The position numbers were made by a program, and so were the translations under genes. Under the pieces are notes generated by a model. That model saw nothing but the letters and a program-made list of their open reading frames with translations. It did not search any database and was not told the DNA's origin. Shown here in pieces: positions 62,626 through 64,000 of a stretch of DNA of 64,000 nucleotides. The first letter of the stretch is position 1. The number at the start of each line of letters is the position of its first letter. Source of the DNA: Mucilaginibacter phenanthrenivorans (GTDB taxonomy: Bacteria; Bacteroidota; Bacteroidia; Sphingobacteriales; Sphingobacteriaceae); NCBI RefSeq assembly GCF_024721155.1, contig NZ_JAHVAP010000004.1:529474-593473 (forward strand). Direction: 5' to 3'.

Positions 62626-63564
62626 ATGCTCAAACTATTACCCTTGCTTTTTCTGCTGATCGTTACAGGTCGTTGCTTTGCCCAGGAACAACAACGGGAT
62701 CAGCATTTGTGGCGGTTAACCATTGCGGATAGTGCGACAAAGAAAGGAATAGATAAAGCTACGGCGCGCATAAATAGTAACCAGTATTTGATGAGTAACA
62801 GCAAAGGCGAAATACTTATCGACAGGGATTTATTGCATAATAATGCTCAAATCATACTTTCTTGTATCGGTTATGAAACTACCACTTATGCCCTGCCACA
62901 CAATGATAAATTCCCGGATACCATTCGCCTCAGATCGTCCCTGGTATCATTAAAAGAAGTTATTATACGTCCCGCTAAATCCATCACAGCAGGAATTGTC
63001 AGGAAAGTTTACAAAACCCATCGCACAACCGAACCAAATGAAGCGTTTGTGCAGTACATTCCCAATAAAGAAAAAATCAAGGGCACTATTACTTCAGTTA
63101 ATTACGTGGTAAATGATATGTTGCACGGGATAGAAATGCCGTTTAGGGTGCGTCTTTTCCTGAAACGCAAAGATAGTATCACGCTTGATAAAGAACTTAC
63201 AACAGACAGTATAATTGTCTACAACCCGGAGAAAAAGCATTTATTATGCGTTGATGTTTCCAGGTATAATATTCAATTTCCGGAAAACGGTGTGCTGGCT
63301 GTTTTTGAAACGCTTTCCCTTTCTTATTACAGTAAAGACTTGACCTGGGATGCAGGCCAGCAATATGTAAAAACTCCCGGTATAGATATGGACCAAACCA
63401 AAAACTACTGGGATATGAACCGGAACAAAACCGACAGAAAAACCGCCTACAGCATGGTGGGCCCGGTTGCCGATTATTGGAACAGTGATTCTCCAGTAGA
63501 TCAATGGTATGCCTATGCCGACGGTAATAACTTTGCCATTACGATAACTATAAGCGTAAACTAA
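62626..63564 (+). CDS. Secreted protein with carboxypeptidase-regulatory-like domain
   Basis: The 312-residue protein has a signal peptide ending GRCFAQ. A beta-sandwich domain (about 28-105) shows SATKKGIDKATARINS, SNSKGEILIDRDLL and IILSCIGYETTTYAL, the carboxypeptidase-regulatory-like fold common in Bacteroidota surface proteins. The remaining 200 residues (EVIIRPAKSI, then mixed alpha/beta) match the common tail of such proteins. No barrel follows. Role at the envelope is likely but not defined. Confidence 0.85.
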   Translation: MLKLLPLLFLLIVTGRCFAQEQQRDQHLWRLTIADSATKKGIDKATARINSNQYLMSNSKGEILIDRDLLHNNAQIILSCIGYETTTYALPHNDKFPDTIRLRSSLVSLKEVIIRPAKSITAGIVRKVYKTHRTTEPNEAFVQYIPNKEKIKGTITSVNYVVNDMLHGIEMPFRVRLFLKRKDSITLDKELTTDSIIVYNPEKKHLLCVDVSRYNIQFPENGVLAVFETLSLSYYSKDLTWDAGQQYVKTPGIDMDQTKNYWDMNRNKTDRKTAYSMVGPVADYWNSDSPVDQWYAYADGNNFAITITISVN

Positions 63565-63588
63565 ATTTATGACAATTTCCTCCGCTTC

Positions 63589-63623
63589 CAAGCGTGTCGC
63601 TTGTGGGCCGCGTTTAGGTAGCC
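63589..63623 (+). repeat. Family D repeat, final copy
   Basis: CAAGCG-TGT-CGCTTG (63589-63603), then CCGCGTTTAGGTAGCC (63608-63623), 25 bases after the previous gene. Confidence 0.8.
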
Positions 63624-63630
63624 AACAACA

Positions 63631-64000
63631 TAAAGGCCCGTTGATTGTCCTGTGTAGAGGTTGCTTCATTCCTCGCAATTACTTGACCATGAGTTAATTA
63701 ACCATCACGTCATTGCGAGGCTGGTTGCCCGCAACCTGCTTCGAAGCAATCTCTGCGCCGTGCATGCACCGGAGTAAAAAGCCATTGTGGTTACCGGGAT
63801 GCGGGTGCAAGGTTCCATAAGCATAAAGGTCCACTGATTGTCCTGTGCAGAGGTTGCTTCGTTCCTCGCAATGACGTGAGGGTCAGACATAAAGGTCCGT
63901 TGATTGTCCTGTGTAGAGGTTGCTTCGTTCCTCGCAATTACTTGACCGTAAGTTAATTAACCATCACGTCATTGCGAGGCGGGTTGCCCGCAACCTGCTT
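63631..64000. repeat. Tandem array of family A repeats, period 259, running off the right edge
   Basis: TAAAGGCCCGTTGATTGTCC at 63631 recurs with few changes at 63890. Each period holds TTGCTTCGTTCCTCGCAA ends, a TTAATTAACCATCACG phrase and CGTCATTGCGAGGC. A complete inverted-repeat element spans about 63710-63880. No gene is visible in this 436-base end segment. Confidence 0.85.

Noticed and set aside
60252..63623. Integron attC sites
   Set aside because: The core GTTTAGG does not fit the GTTRRRY consensus, no integrase gene is present and the palindromes differ between copies.
63705..63890. 61-codon minus-strand frame at the right end
   Set aside because: It is entirely within family A repeats.
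1..64000. CRISPR array, rRNA or tRNA genes
   Set aside because: No regularly spaced identical repeats with unique spacers and no rRNA- or tRNA-like sequence were seen. The tandem repeats at 61.5 and 63.6 kb have too few units and too long a period for CRISPR.

Overview
The window looks like a chromosomal segment of a Sphingobacteriaceae bacterium, probably Mucilaginibacter or a close relative (phylum Bacteroidota). The evidence is a SusC/SusD pair with a FecR-type anti-sigma factor and an ECF sigma factor, many surface lipoproteins with short lipoboxes, Bacteroidota-type promoters (TAnnTTTG -7 boxes), and the gene families present. The genus is inferred from family content; no rRNA or tRNA gene was seen.

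Layout. 1-12.75 kb is a glycan-utilisation locus on the minus strand: FecR, SusC, SusD, GH78 rhamnosidase, a NagX-type membrane acyltransferase and a GH20 hexosaminidase cut by the left edge. Its probable ECF sigma factor (15.7 kb) is separated from FecR by small genes and a fragment of an ABC permease. 16.4-19.1 kb holds a tight three-gene operon: an unknown basic protein, RtcB RNA ligase and the release-factor homologue PrfH. This is a predicted ribosome-damage repair or anti-ribotoxin module. 19.5-25.5 kb carries housekeeping-type genes and the TIGR03915/TIGR03916 DNA-repair pair. 25.7-28 kb is a second GH20. 28.1-29.3 kb is a Fic protein preceded by a striking array of six half-sites. 29.3-37.4 kb holds a patatin and a TetR-controlled RND efflux operon with a possible 40-residue membrane protein at its end. 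37.5-41 kb holds a toxin-antitoxin pair, a Crp-family regulator, a GNAT, a nucleotidase and an SDR.

41-46 kb is a sugar-phosphate cluster (GH130, PMM-like HAD protein, ManA, class I aldolase, NagB-like). 46.8-48.8 kb has an orphan PstS and a DUF4918/SMUG2-like glycosylase. 48.8-54.2 kb is a probable non-phosphorylative L-fucose pathway (GH29, mutarotase, SDR dehydrogenase, UxaA-type dehydratase, FAH hydrolase). An M1 peptidase follows. From about 56.6 kb the window becomes accessory in character: AT-rich genes of unknown function, lipoproteins, small membrane proteins and dense interspersed repeats.

The most unusual signal is non-coding. At least four spacers between co-directional genes (35.3, 42.9, 44.0, 49.7 kb) are filled almost from stop codon to start codon by two arms of degenerate 7-base repeats in opposite orientation. 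Each locus uses a different 7-base phrase but the same architecture. Related one-armed arrays lie at 53.9, 54.3, 56.6 and 57.0 kb. Several palindromic repeat families (here called A to D) also recur, and family D separates every gene module of the last 4 kb in cassette-like fashion.
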